The notes below the pieces were generated by a model. It ran no database searches and was not told where the DNA came from. It saw nothing but the letters and a program-made list of their open reading frames with translations. From Ursus arctos (taxonomy: Eukaryota; Chordata; Mammalia; Carnivora; Ursidae), in NCBI RefSeq assembly GCF_023065955.2, contig NW_026622808.1, positions 31,136,475 through 31,200,474 on the forward strand: a DNA stretch of 64,000 nucleotides, in the 5' to 3' direction. Shown piece after piece: positions 35,501 to 43,900 of the stretch (positions within the stretch are counted from its first letter, which is position 1; every line of letters begins with the position of its first letter). Position numbers and translations under genes: made by a program.

Positions 35501-38500
35501 CTGCGTCTGCCCTGCTCAGCAAGCCCGGGGCCACACGCAAGCCCTTGACCGTGTGGGTGGTTCTGTCTCCCCGGGGACGGACGCAAGTTGGGTGCCCGGT
35601 GTGCCTGCGTCAGGAGCTGTTCCCTTCCCGCAAACACCCCCAGTGCTGTCAGGTGTGTTCACGGATGTGGAGGCCTCCCTGAAGGACATCAGGGAGCTGC
35701 TGGAAGAGGACGAGCTGCTTGAGCAGAAGTTGCAGGAGGCGCTGGGCCAGGCCGGGGCCAGCCTGGCGGGCTCCAAGGCAGAGCTGGCCGAGGTGAGGCG
35801 AGACTGGGCTAAGTACATGGAAGTCCATGAGAAGGCCTCCTTCACCAACAGCGAGCTGCACCGGGCCATGAATCTGCACGTGGGCAACCTGCGCTTGCTC
35901 AGCGGGCCGCTGGACCAGGTCCGGGCTGCCCTGCCCACGCCAGCCCTCACCCCGGGTGAGCCGCACGCACTCCCCCGCCCGCCCGCCCCGTCCATGCCTG
36001 TGGGAGGGGGTGCGGGGCCGGAGCCGCTGGTCTCACCGACCACCGCTGCTCCCAGAGGACAAGGCTGTGCTGCAGAACTTGAAGCGCATCCTGGCCAAGG
36101 TGCAGGAGATGCGGGACCAGCGCGTGTCCCTGGAGCAGCAGCTGCGGGAGCTCATCCAGAAGGATGATATCACGGCCTCGCTGGTGACTACGGACCACTC
36201 TGAGATGAAGGTGGGGTTGGGGAGCTGGGGACAGTCTCTAACTGTGGGCTCCACCTTGCAGTGGTGAGGCCCTGAGTGTCTGCCCCCCGCACCCCACCCC
36301 CCTCCCTCAGAAGTTGTTTGAGGAGCAGCTGAAGAAGTATGACCAGCTGAGGGTGTACCTGGAGCAGAACCTGGCAGCCCAGGACAACGTTCTCCGGGCG
36401 CTGACCGAGGCCAACGTGCAGTACGCAGCCGTGCGGCGGGTGCTCAGTGAACTGGACCAGAAGTCAGTGTCCCGCCCTGCGCTCTGGCCCAGACTCCCAT
36501 GCAGAGCTTGGCTCAGCGCCTCACCTCCTGCTGCCCTTTATGCCCACCAGGTGGAACTCCACGCTCCAGACCCTGGTGGCCTCCTACGAAGCCTATGAGG
36601 ACCTGATGAAGAAGTCCCAGGAGGGCAAGGACTTCTATGCGGACCTGGAAAGCAAGGTGGCTGCTCTCTTGGAACGGGCGCAGTCCACCTGCCAGGCCCG
36701 CGAGGCCGCCCGCCAGCAGCTCCTGGACAGGTGGGTGTGGCCTCGGGGCTGCTGCAGCCCAGACCGCAGCTCCGCTGATGGGGGTCTGGCTCCACTCCTT
36801 CCTGACCTTGTTCCACAGGGAGCTGAAGAAGAAGCCGCCCCCGCGGCCCACGGCCCCAAAGCCGCTGCTGCCCCGGAGGGAGGAGGGGGAGGCAGTGGAG
36901 CCAGGAGACCTGCCCGAGGAGCTGCGCAGCCTGCCCCCTGACATGGTGGCTGGCCCACGGCCACCCGACACCTACTTGGGAACTGCGGCGCCACTCCACT
37001 TTCCTCCCAGTCCCTTCCCCAGCTCCGCGGGCCCAGGACCCCACTATCTCTCAGGTCCCTTACCTCCTGGTACCTACTCAGGTCCCACTCAAGTGTTGCA
37101 GCCCAGGGCCCCCCAGGCCCCAGGCCACCCTGCAATGGCAATGGCCCCTGGACCTGCCCTCTACTCAGCCCCCGCCTACACACCGGAGCTGGGCCTCGTG
37201 CCCCGATCCTCCCCACAGCACGGTGTGATAAGCAGTCCCTATGGGGGGGTAGGGCCCCCCCCGCCAGTTGCAGGTCTGCCCTCAGCCCCACCTCCCCAGT
37301 TCTCGGGCCCTGAGATGGTGGTTCGGCCAGCCACTACCACAGTAGATAGTGTCCAGGCCCCCATCTCTAGCCACGCCGCACCACGGCCAAACCCCAGCCC
37401 TGCTCCTCCCCAGCCCTGCTTCCCGGTGCCCCCACCACAGCCACAGCTACTGCCCACGCCCTATACCTACCCTATGGGAGGGGCCAAGCCACCCCTCGCA
37501 GCTGCCCCTGCCCAGCACCACTTTCCTCCTGGGATTCCCCCAGGTTTTCCAGCCCCCAGGGTTGGGCCCCAGCCCCATCCCCCAGGAGTGGCATTTGGGC
37601 CCCAGCCCCCCCAGCAGCCCCTTCCACTCCAGCATCCGAACCTCTTCCCACCCCAGGCTCCGGGGCGGGTTCCCCCCCAACCCCCTTACCCCTTCGCCCC
37701 TCAGCCTGGCGTCTTGGGACAGCCAGCACCAACCCTGCACACCCCTCTCTACCCGGGCCCCTCTCAGGACCCTCTGCCCCCCCATTCAGGGGCTCTGCCC
37801 TTCCCCACCCCTGGGCCACCTCCGTCTCCCCATCCCACCCTGGCATACGGTCCTGCCCCTTCCCCCAGGCCTCTGGGCCCCCAGGCAGCTCCTCTCTCCA
37901 TTCGAGGCCCCTCACCTGCCGGCCAGCCCACCCCCAACCCCCACCTGGTGCCTTCACCTGCCCCGTCACCAGGGCCCGGCCCAGTGCCGCCTCGGCCCCC
38001 TGCCACAGAGCCACCCCCATGCGTACGCCGGGGCACCGCGGCTGCAGACCTGCTGTCCTCCAGTCCGGAGAGTCAGCACGGAGGCACCCAGCCCCCCGGG
38101 GGCGGGCAGCCCCTGCTGCAGCCTACGAAGGTGGACGCGGCCGAGGGCCGCCGGCCACAAGCCCTGCGGCTGATCGAGCAGGACCCCTACGAGCACCCCG
38201 AGAGGCTGCAGCAGTTGCAGCGGGAGCTGGAGGCCTTCCGAGGCCAGCTGGGGGACGCGGCGGCGCTGGACGCTGTGTGGCGAGAGCTGCAGGACGCCCA
38301 GGAGCATGATGCCCGTGGCCGGTCCATCGCCATTGCCCGCTGCTACTCCCTGAAGAACCGGCACCAGGATGTCATGCCGTACGACAGCAACCGCGTGGTG
38401 CTGCGCTCAGGCAAGGACGACTACATCAACGCCAGCCGCGTGGAGGGGCTCTCGCCCTACTGCCCGCCCTTGGTGGCCACCCAGGCACCGCTGCCTGGCA

Positions 38501-40050
38501 CGGCTGCGGACTTCTGGCTCATGGTGCACGAGCAGAAGGTGTCGGTCATCGTCATGCTGGTGTCGGAGGCCGAGATGGAGAAGGTGAGAGGGCGAGGGGG
38601 AGGGGGCTGCGCAGGAGGGACCCTGGAAGAGGAGCCCTAACGGCCTCACCTCTTGGTCCCTCAGCAAAAGGTGGCGCGCTATTTCCCCACTGAGAGAGGC
38701 CAGCCCATGGTGCACGGCGCCCTGAGCCTGGCGCTGAGCAGTGTTCGGGCCACTGAGACCCACGTGGAGCGGGTGCTGAGTCTGCAGTTCCGGGACCAGA
38801 GCCTCAAGCGCTCGCTCGTGCACCTCCACTTCCCCACTTGGCCTGAGTTGTGCGTCTGCTGTCCCGGGTGGGGGCTGGCAGGTGGGGGGTGCGGTAGGGG
38901 CACCCTCTGAGGCCGGCTCTCGGCTCCCGCCCGCACCCCGCAGAGGCCTGCCAGACAGCCCCGGCAACCTGCTGCGCTTCATCCAGGAGGTGCACGCGCA
39001 CTACCTGCACCAGCGGCCCCTGCACACGCCCGTCGTTGTGCACTGCAGGTACGGCCCGCACGGGGGGGGGGGGGGGGGGAGGGGCGCCGACGGGGGCCCA
39101 GCCCTGGGCCCTGCTTACACCCGCTTCCCACCGCAGCTCTGGGGTGGGCCGCACGGGAGCCTTCGCGCTGCTCTACGCCGCCGTGCAGGAGGTAGAGGCT
39201 GGGAACGGGATCCCTGAGCTGCCTCAGCTGGTGCGGCGCATGCGACAGCAGAGGAAGCACATGCTGCAGGAGAAAGTGAGGCGCGGCTGGTGGGGGCGGG
39301 TCGGTGGGTGTGGGAGGGGCCCTCCACCGCGGGGCAGCAAGGCCCGGCCCGGCTGACCAAGCCGAGGGCCCTCTCCAGCTGCACCTCAGGTTCTGCCACG
39401 AGGTGGTGGTGAGACATGTGGAGCAGGTCCTGCAGCGCCATGGCATGCCCCCTCCGGGCAGACCATCGGCAGGCACGAGCGTCAGTCAGAAGGTGAGGAA
39501 GGAGCCCCTGGGGCTGGCGGGGCCAGCCGCAGCCTCGTGGACTGGTTTCCACCCACTTCTGTCTTCCTAGAACCACCTTCCTCAGGACTCTCAGGACCTG
39601 GTCCTCGGCGGGGACGTGCCTATCAGCTCCATCCAGGCCACCATCGCCAAGCTCAGCATCCGCCCTCCCGGGGGCCTGGATTCCCTGGCCGCCAGCCTCC
39701 CAGGCCCCGTAGAGCCCCCGGGGCTGCCACCAGCCAGCCTCCCGGAGTCCGCTCAGCTCCCATCCTCCTCCCCACCCCCCCTCTCTTCACCCCAGCCTGA
39801 GGCCCCCCAGCCTGAGGAGGATCAGCCAGTACCTGAGGCCCCCAGCCTGGGGCCCCCGTCCTCCTCCCTGGAGCTGCTGGCCTCCCTAACTCCTGAGGCC
39901 TTCTCTCTGGACAACTCCTTGCGAGGAAAGCAGCGGATGAGCAAGCAGAACTTTCTGCAGGCCCATAATGGGCAGGGTCTGCGGGCTGCCCGTCCCACTG
40001 ATGACCCCCTCAGCCTTCTGGATCCGCTCTGGACACTCAACAAAACCTGA
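14472..40050 (+). CDS. PTPN23: PTPN23 (HD-PTP), Bro1-domain ESCRT adaptor with PTP-like domain, 25 coding exons
   Basis: Endosomal adaptor of the ALIX/Bro1 family. It links ubiquitinated receptor cargo (for example EGFR) with ESCRT-0, ESCRT-I and CHMP4B during multivesicular body sorting. Splicing 25 exons gives 4917 nt, 1638 residues plus stop; human PTPN23 has 1636. All exon phases join without a frameshift. Domains by residue: Bro1 about 8-395; V-type coiled-coil region about 396-705; Pro/His-rich region about 710-1130 with a PSAP motif at 864-867; PTP-like domain about 1194-1454; Ser/Pro-rich PEST-like tail to 1638. Leu202 and Ile206, known from published work to be needed for CHMP4B binding, are present. 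The PTP domain has [11 protein letters not shown] and DDYINAS, but its WPD loop reads WPE (1357-1359) and its P-loop reads [10 protein letters not shown] (Cys1394), with Ser1396 where active PTPs have Ala. The ATG sits in a strong Kozak context (gccgccATGG). It converges tail-to-tail with SCAP. Confidence 0.97.
17790..18090 (+). mobile_element. LINE L2 fragment
   Basis: cctgccacgacttggcttcagcc..cctggaattcctttcttcc resembles the L2 3' region. Confidence 0.6.
19305..19490 (+). mobile_element. MIR SINE
   Basis: ttggaatcaggcagaccttgg, taattgctaagtgactttcag, tttctcacctgtaacatgga follow the MIR consensus in order. Confidence 0.85.
20141..20245 (-). mobile_element. Short carnivore tRNA SINE, older subfamily, reverse
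   Basis: aaagattttatttttaagta..ccactgagccagcgaggcacccc with short imperfect duplications. Confidence 0.85.
20683..20881 (-). mobile_element. Can-SINE, reverse
   Basis: Perfect 13 bp duplication tcatctgagtctt at 20670-20682 and 20882-20894. Confidence 0.95.
22505..22579 (+). CDS. PTPN23: PTPN23 coding exon 2
   Basis: Encodes residues 29-53 ([13 protein letters not shown]...). The acceptor follows a CT-rich tract ending ctctag and the donor is gtagga. It is isolated between two introns of 7.9 and 8.8 kb. Confidence 0.95.
22791..23104. mobile_element. Non-autonomous DNA transposon with terminal inverted repeats
   Basis: Begins ttgacccttgaacaacacgg and ends with the inverted form (cactgttcagggtcga). 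About 314 bp, no ORF. Common mammalian element whose name I cannot assign with certainty. Confidence 0.7.
23647..23750 (-). mobile_element. Short carnivore tRNA SINE inserted in Tigger1
   Basis: aaagattttatttttaagta..ccgagccagccaggtgcccc. Flanking taccgtgtgtgtttt / tacatactgtgtttt is the duplicated target inside Tigger1. Confidence 0.88.
24125..25828 (+). pseudogene. Decayed Tigger1 transposase (TIGD1-like)
   Basis: Fragments in different frames follow transposase order. N-terminal DNA-binding part [23 protein letters not shown] (24125-24235); [20 protein letters not shown] (24356 on); [18 protein letters not shown], holding the first catalytic Asp context (24612-24665); and C-terminal [16 protein letters not shown] ending 25828. 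Stops and frameshifts separate them, so no functional product is expected. It is an intronic passenger within PTPN23. Confidence 0.88.
26112..26245 (-). mobile_element. Carnivore tRNA SINE, older subfamily, reverse
   Basis: agactccacactcagcgtgg..ttaactgagccaccctggagcccc. Duplication cagttcattgttttt / cagttattgttttt. Confidence 0.85.
26612..26783 (-). mobile_element. Can-SINE, reverse
   Basis: Long T-run then aagattttatttatttgaga to cacccaggcgccc. Duplication ggtccacagtattt / agtccacaatattt. Confidence 0.93.
27062..27249 (-). mobile_element. Can-SINE, reverse
   Basis: Duplication ctagactttttttt at 27048 and 27250 on. Body has the bear-type gagacagccagtgag segment. Confidence 0.93.
27357..27480 (-). 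mobile_element. Short carnivore tRNA SINE, older subfamily, reverse
   Basis: Duplication gagcaatttatttt/cg at 27342-27356 and 27481-27495. Confidence 0.9.
28023..28218 (+). mobile_element. Can-SINE, forward, young bear-type copy
   Basis: ggcacagcggttaagcgtct and gatcccggcgttgtggg diagnostics. Perfect 15 bp duplication aaaagattcgcttaa (28008-28022 and 28219-28233) indicates recent insertion. Confidence 0.95.
29097..29366 (-). mobile_element. Can-SINE, reverse, diverged and longer
   Basis: T-run at 29097-29115, body with G/A-rich segment, ends cccaccctggtgcccc. About 270 bp. Confidence 0.88.
29390..29500 (+). mobile_element. MIR fragment
   Basis: tgtttcctcatccgtaaagcaggggc is the MIR core. 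Confidence 0.6.
30515..30695 (+). mobile_element. L1 3' end, carnivore type
   Basis: gtgatggacattaaggaggg, gagccctgggtgttatatgc and a terminal A-rich segment match the carnivore L1 3' UTR as I remember it. Confidence 0.75.
30720..31220 (-). mobile_element. L1M-type remnant
   Basis: tgcaataaatatccctgtatg, cttttctgggtatcttttattg and acgtgcacatttttaacgcc are antisense L1-like phrases. Borders approximate. Confidence 0.55.
31388..31515 (+). CDS. PTPN23: PTPN23 coding exon 3
   Basis: Encodes residues 54-95 plus two bases of Trp96 ([19 protein letters not shown]...). Acceptor cccccag, donor gtgaga. Confidence 0.95.
31770..31846 (+). CDS. PTPN23: PTPN23 coding exon 4
   Basis: Encodes residues 96-121 ([18 protein letters not shown]...) of the Bro1 domain. 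The last base starts the Gly122 codon. Donor gtgagc. Confidence 0.95.
31847..32542 (+). other. PTPN23: PTPN23 intron 4
   Basis: 696 bp, no repeat recognised. Confidence 0.85.
32543..32592 (+). CDS. PTPN23: PTPN23 coding exon 5
   Basis: Encodes residues 122-138 ([17 protein letters not shown]). At 50 nt this is one of the two shortest coding exons. Acceptor tccccag, donor gtgagg. Confidence 0.94.
32748..32879 (+). CDS. PTPN23: PTPN23 coding exon 6
   Basis: Encodes residues 139-182 ([19 protein letters not shown]...NLML), helical core of Bro1. Donor gtgagg. Confidence 0.95.
33146..33226 (+). CDS. PTPN23: PTPN23 coding exon 7
   Basis: Encodes residues 183-209, including Leu202 and Ile206 of the CHMP4-binding patch. 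Followed by an intron of only 70 bp. Confidence 0.95.
33297..33428 (+). CDS. PTPN23: PTPN23 coding exon 8
   Basis: Encodes residues 210-253 ([20 protein letters not shown]...FAAVAH). The donor is the non-consensus gtgcga, followed by a G-rich 87 bp intron. Confidence 0.93.
33516..33563 (+). CDS. PTPN23: PTPN23 coding exon 9
   Basis: Encodes residues 254-269 ([16 protein letters not shown]). At 48 nt it is the smallest exon. Donor gtgagt. Confidence 0.94.
33564..33989 (+). other. PTPN23: PTPN23 intron 9
   Basis: 426 bp with an uninterrupted C run at about 33776-33790. No gene inside. Confidence 0.85.
33990..34046 (+). CDS. PTPN23: PTPN23 coding exon 10
   Basis: Encodes residues 270-288 ([19 protein letters not shown]). 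Acceptor cccacag, donor gtaaag. Confidence 0.95.
34161..34219 (+). CDS. PTPN23: PTPN23 coding exon 11
   Basis: Encodes residues 289-307 plus two bases of Lys308 ([19 protein letters not shown]). Acceptor cccatag, donor gtgagt. Confidence 0.94.
34359..34438 (+). CDS. PTPN23: PTPN23 coding exon 12
   Basis: Encodes residues 308-334 ([19 protein letters not shown]...). The donor gtctgg is weak, but the reading frame requires it. Confidence 0.93.
34560..34674 (+). CDS. PTPN23: PTPN23 coding exon 13
   Basis: Encodes residues 335-372 ([20 protein letters not shown]...), the conserved [10 protein letters not shown] segment near the end of Bro1. Donor gtgggc. Confidence 0.95.
34767..34832 (+). CDS. 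PTPN23: PTPN23 coding exon 14
   Basis: Encodes residues 373-394 ([22 protein letters not shown]), the transition from Bro1 into the V region. Donor gtgagt. Confidence 0.95.
35229..35374 (+). CDS. PTPN23: PTPN23 coding exon 15
   Basis: Encodes residues 395-443 ([20 protein letters not shown]...). Donor gttagc, weak but needed to complete Val444. Confidence 0.94.
35644..35955 (+). CDS. PTPN23: PTPN23 coding exon 16
   Basis: Encodes residues 444-547, Glu/Leu-rich helices of the V domain ([19 protein letters not shown]...), the region reported to bind UBAP1. Donor gtgagc. Confidence 0.95.
36056..36210 (+). CDS. PTPN23: PTPN23 coding exon 17
   Basis: Encodes residues 548-599 ([19 protein letters not shown]...), coiled-coil-like. 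Acceptor tcccag, donor gtgggg. Confidence 0.95.
36311..36462 (+). CDS. PTPN23: PTPN23 coding exon 18
   Basis: Encodes residues 600-649 ([20 protein letters not shown]...), coiled-coil-like. Donor gtcagt; the Lys650 codon is split. Confidence 0.94.
36551..36730 (+). CDS. PTPN23: PTPN23 coding exon 19
   Basis: Encodes residues 650-709 ([20 protein letters not shown]...LLD), end of the V region. Donor gtgggt. Confidence 0.95.
36819..38583 (+). CDS. PTPN23: PTPN23 coding exon 20, proline-rich region and start of PTP domain
   Basis: A single 1765 nt exon encodes residues 710-1298. It opens with [18 protein letters not shown], an SH3-ligand type segment, then about 400 residues dominated by Pro, Gly, Gln and His. 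A PSAP motif (864-867, bases 37279-37290) fits TSG101 UEV binding. The exon ends in the PTP domain with [11 protein letters not shown] and DDYINAS. The frame is open throughout. Confidence 0.96.
38665..38849 (+). CDS. PTPN23: PTPN23 coding exon 21
   Basis: Encodes residues 1299-1359 plus two bases of Leu1360. Contains the WPD-loop equivalent HFPTWPE (Glu1359 in place of catalytic Asp). Donor gtgcgt. Confidence 0.94.
38944..39048 (+). CDS. PTPN23: PTPN23 coding exon 22
   Basis: Encodes residues 1360-1394, ending in VVHC with the P-loop cysteine Cys1394. Donor gtacgg. The P-loop is split by an 88 bp intron. Confidence 0.94.
39137..39275 (+). CDS. PTPN23: PTPN23 coding exon 23
   Basis: Encodes residues 1395-1441, continuing the P-loop as [14 protein letters not shown]. 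Donor gtgagg. Confidence 0.95.
39379..39492 (+). CDS. PTPN23: PTPN23 coding exon 24
   Basis: Encodes residues 1442-1479 ([19 protein letters not shown]...), end of the PTP fold. Donor gtgagg. Confidence 0.95.
39571..40050 (+). CDS. PTPN23: PTPN23 coding exon 25, C-terminal tail and stop
   Basis: Encodes residues 1480-1638, a Pro/Ser/Glu-rich PEST-like tail ending [12 protein letters not shown]. Stop TGA at 40048-40050. Confidence 0.96.
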   Translation, partial: NHLPQDSQDLVLGGDVPISSIQATIAKLSIRPPGGLDSLAASLPGPVEPPGLPPASLPESAQLPSSSPPPLSSPQPEAPQPEEDQPVPEAPSLGPPSSSLELLASLTPEAFSLDNSLRGKQRMSKQNFLQAHNGQGLRAARPTDDPLSLLDPLWTLNKT

Positions 40051-40300
40051 ATAGGCTTTGCCTGCCCGGTCCTTACACTACATCATCTCCTGCGCCGGTC
40101 TGCCCACCCTAGCAGGGCCTCTCCGGCAGGCCTGGTCTCTTACTCCCATTCCTGCTGCCTTCAGCCCTACCTGGCCCAGCCCGCACCCCTGTGGGGTGGA
40201 AATGCCTCATGGGCCTTGGGTCGGGTTCTGCTCCTTTGTGGGACCTGACATTTTTCAGCTCTTTGCTATTAAAGTAATAAACCAACCTGTTCTCTGGCCA
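40051..40300 (+). other. PTPN23: PTPN23 3' UTR
   Basis: About 250 nt from the stop to just past two overlapping-type poly(A) signals. Short UTR without recognisable repeats. Confidence 0.85.
40268..40281 (+). promoter_or_regulatory. PTPN23: PTPN23 poly(A) signals
   Basis: ATTAAA at 40268-40273 and AATAAA at 40276-40281, followed within about 20 bases by GT-rich sequence. Cleavage is expected near 40295-40300. Confidence 0.85.
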
Positions 40301-40580
40301 GCGTCTGCCCATTGCTGCCTTAGGAAGGGAGCCTGAGCCTCGGTAGCACCGCCTGAAACGTGGTGCCTTTAATGAGCGTGGATGTGGCTCGGCGCCTTCC
40401 ACGCCTCTGAAGGCTTAAGGAGGCAGGCCCGCAGCCCGCGCTTGCGGAGCCTCCCTACCCGGTACCGGCCCTGTGCACCGAGCACGTCACAGGCTCGTGC
40501 TGGGAGCGGCTCGAGCACGTGCAGAGCAAGTGCTGCAGCGGCTCTAGGGCAAGACGCAAGTGGCTTGGAAGGCCCGTGGG
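40301..40580. other. Intergenic gap between the converging PTPN23 and SCAP 3' ends
   Basis: About 290 bp of GC-rich DNA with no repeat and no ORF of note. It must contain the termination regions of both genes. Confidence 0.7.
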
Positions 40581-40584
40581 CAGA

Positions 40585-40689
40585 TGGGATTAAAAAAAAA
40601 AATTTAATATTACAGTCACGAGGCAGGACAGGACAGTTGAGAGACCGCTTCCGGAAGACTCAGCTGTGCACCGCAGCCCCCGCCCCCGC
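40585..40689 (-). other. SCAP: SCAP 3' UTR with ATTAAA signal
   Basis: Minus-strand sequence after the SCAP stop. ATTAAA (plus-strand tttaat at 40603-40608) is followed by a T run, which suggests a short UTR of about 100 nt. Confidence 0.75.
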
Positions 40690-40935
40690 TCAGTCCAGCT
40701 TCTCCAGCACGGAGGGCACATACACCAGGCTGAGCTCGCTGCCAAAGTTGCAGACGATGGCGGCGTTGTCCAGCACCAGGATCTGGCGGGTGGGCTGGGC
40801 CTCACTGTTCTTCCCCAGGTAGACGGTCTGTAACAGGTCCCCGTAGTTTAGGTCCCAAAAGGAGACACAGCCCTGGCCGCCAGTCACCAGCAGGTTGTCG
40901 GAGATGACCCCCAAGCTTGCACCACAGCCCAGGTC
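40690..40935 (-). CDS. SCAP: SCAP exon 23 and stop
   Basis: Encodes residues 1199-1279, last WD blade ([20 protein letters not shown]) ending VPSVLEKLD. Stop TGA at 40692-40690 on the minus strand. Confidence 0.96.
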   Translation of the reverse strand, partial: DLGCGASLGVISDNLLVTGGQGCVSFWDLNYGDLLQTVYLGKNSEAQPTRQILVLDNAAIVCNFGSELSLVYVPSVLEKLD

Positions 40936-43900
40936 CTGGAGGCAAAGACAGGATCAGCTCAGTGTCTCGAGTCCCTCCCTGAAACACCCAAGAACCCTGT
41001 GGCCTCTGTCCTGCCCACCTGCTGAATGGAGTAGAGCTTGATGCCGGTGCTCCGGTCCCAGATGCTGATGAGGTCATCCAGGCCACTGCTGATGACGCAG
41101 GACGTGGTACAGGTGAGGGAGGTGATGTCCCCACGGTGAGCGAACATGTGGCTGACCCGGCTGCCTGTCAGCACATCCCACAGGCAGATGGCCCCATCTT
41201 GTCCTCCACTGGCCAGCACCATGGTCTAGGAGAACAGGCCCAGGGGGGCCAGATCACTGGGGGAATACCTCTGTCCACAAGGGTGTCCCAGTGCCCGGGG
41301 GGGTGGAGGGGGTGTCCTCCAGCTCTGCTTCCCAGAAGGTTCTGGGGCCAGCTGTCCACACTCTGAAATAGAGGCCATGGCTTGGTACCCTGGCACCCCA
41401 CCCACAGCCCCCCGTGGCCCCCTCACCTGGTCAATGTACACAGCTGTGATGGCCCCCGAGTGGCCCTGCAGGGTGAAGAGGCAACACGAGTCCTCCAGAC
41501 GGAACACCTGGGGCAGGGGTGGGCATCAGGTTCTGGTCTCAGGTGGTTTCCCAGTTACATTTTGGCCAGGACATCCCTCCTCTGCATCCTCTCCCTGGCT
41601 GACCCCACACGCTGGCCATCCCGGGCTAGGCCACCCCAGCCCCCACAAGACGGAGCCAACCCTCACTCTCAGTGTGTGGTCCTGGCTCCCGGTCACAAGT
41701 CGCCCAGCCGCGGCCTTCAGGGCTGTGATGGGTTTCTGGTGTGCACAGGGCACGGTGTGGGTCAGGCGACAGGCTACTGTGTCACTGCTGCTATACACAG
41801 GGGACGTGGGGGAACTGCTTCGCCCTGGAGTCCCTGGAGATGACAGGCCAAGTATGGATCTCTGAGGAAACACCCTGCAGGCACCACCGCACACCCCCCC
41901 CACCAGGTACAGGCACCTGCCCAGCACAGGCCCTCTGACCTCGGAACTGCAGGGGGCTGAGGGCAGTGTGGGTCTCCAAGGAGAAGAAATCCAGGGAACC
42001 GTTGAGTCGGGCAGCCACAATCCTGGAAGAGAAAAGTGGTTGCTGGTGGCTGTCCCTCAGAACACCCAGGCTGGGGGCCGAGCACTGTGGCCATCGGACA
42101 GGTCAGCTCTGCTGGGCGTATAGGAACAGACGGAGGGACCAGGGCCAAGAGGTGAGCACAGGTGCTGGGAAACACGCTGAAGCCAGGGGACCCAGGCTGA
42201 ACTCTCCTCTGCCTCTGTTTATCTGTGATACAGGGACAGCTATGCCCCTCGCAGAGTGGTCACAAGGGTAAATGAGCTCATGTGTAAAGTGGCACCTGGT
42301 AAGACTGTGAATTAAAACCCCTCACAGGCTAGAACTAAAGGAGGGGCTTCTTTTTTTTTTTTAAAGATTTTATTTATTCGACAGAAATAGAGACAGCCAG
42401 CGAGAGAGGGAACACAAGCAGGGGGAGTGGGAGAGGAAGAAGCAGGCTCATAGCGGAAGAGCCTGATGTGGGGCTCGATCCCAGAACGCCGGGATCAGGC
42501 CCTGAGCCGAAGGCAGACGCTTAACCGCTGTGCCACCCAGGCGCCCCTAAAGGAGGGGCTTCTGAGGAGAGAGGAGGGCCTCAAGGGGGCCGCAGGAGGC
42601 ACTGCGGTTTCCGCCCTGGAGAAGCAGCTTTGATCAAGCACCACCCACTGCACCTCCTTTTTCCACAAAGAAAGAATTTCTTCACTGCCCAGGAATTCCT
42701 AGGCAGAAACGGGGGCATTTGCCCAGGGGTCCCCAAAGCCTTGAAGTAAGTGGAGTTCAAAGTCTTCCTCCAGCACAAGGCAGTGCATGCCTGGGCCCTG
42801 AAGTGGAAGGGCCCCGGCCAGAGCCTGCCAAGACACGGGGTAGGGGGCGCGGGGAGGGCGAGAAGGACAGCCCACGGTCACCGGCAGCTCTGAGGGCTGG
42901 GCAGGCACCCCAGGCCTTCCCTGAGCCTGAGAAAACAAGCAGCGGGGAAGAATTTCCAAGTGTGGAGGAACCGACAAACGTGGCCAGGCTGGAGGGGAGG
43001 GTGTCAGCCAAGGCCCGTGCAAGCAGCCTCGAGGGGGCCGAGAGGACAGCAGCACCCACTAGAACCTGAGAGCTGAGGGCCAAGGGTACCCCACCCCCGA
43101 GAAGAAAAAGGCTCCGGCTCTAACTAGAGGCTGGTGCTACAAATGGTCGGGACCCGGAGGACAGAGCCAGCACGGGACAGGTGGGTCGTGTTAAGCAGGA
43201 GGCACCTGGTCGCAGAGAGACCTGGGTTTAACGGCCAAGAGCGGGGAGCGAAAGCTCTGGTGGCTGAGCACCCACAGCCAAGGAGCACGCCGAGGAGGGA
43301 GGTGAGAGCAGCGGACCGCAGCGGACCGCATCAAACATGAAGGGAAGTTTTAAAAAGAAGGTTCTGCTGAGAAAGCATTTTTCTGTCACTGAAAATGCAG
43401 CCAAGACCTGGTAAGGTCCACACTGATGGGCTCATCCCAGAAACCCTGACTTGGCAGAATAAGAGGGAAACCGAGTCACAGTGATTAAGGGCCTAAGTGT
43501 TTCACTTGTCACCCCTCACAGTGGTGGCCTACCTGCTGTTCACAGGTGTGGGGCTGAGTACTGAGAAGGACCATCAATGGCGCAGTGGGGAAGGGACCAG
43601 GAATGGGACACCTGGGTAGAGGCTGGGCGGTGCGGCGCTCTCACCTTTTGTCCAGAAAGACGAGGGCCGTGATGCCCGAGGACACCTCCTCGCTGCTGCA
43701 GCGCAGTGTGCCCTCGATGGCGTCCCACACCTGCAGGCCCAGAGGCCGTGAGCACCTGCGGCCGGGGACGCCCCCACAGCCCGCGCACCGACGGCCTTCC
43801 CACCCAGGCCCCTGCCCACCTCCAGGCGGCCACTGCTCCGCCCCACCACGATAAGGCTGCCCTGTAGCTCCAGGCTCCAGATGGAGCCGTCTGCGCTGGG

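Noticed and set aside
37472..38020. Long minus-strand ORFs opposite PTPN23 exon 20
   Set aside because: Mirror of a proline/glycine-rich GC-rich exon; Gly/Pro-rich junk peptides without their own splice or start signals.
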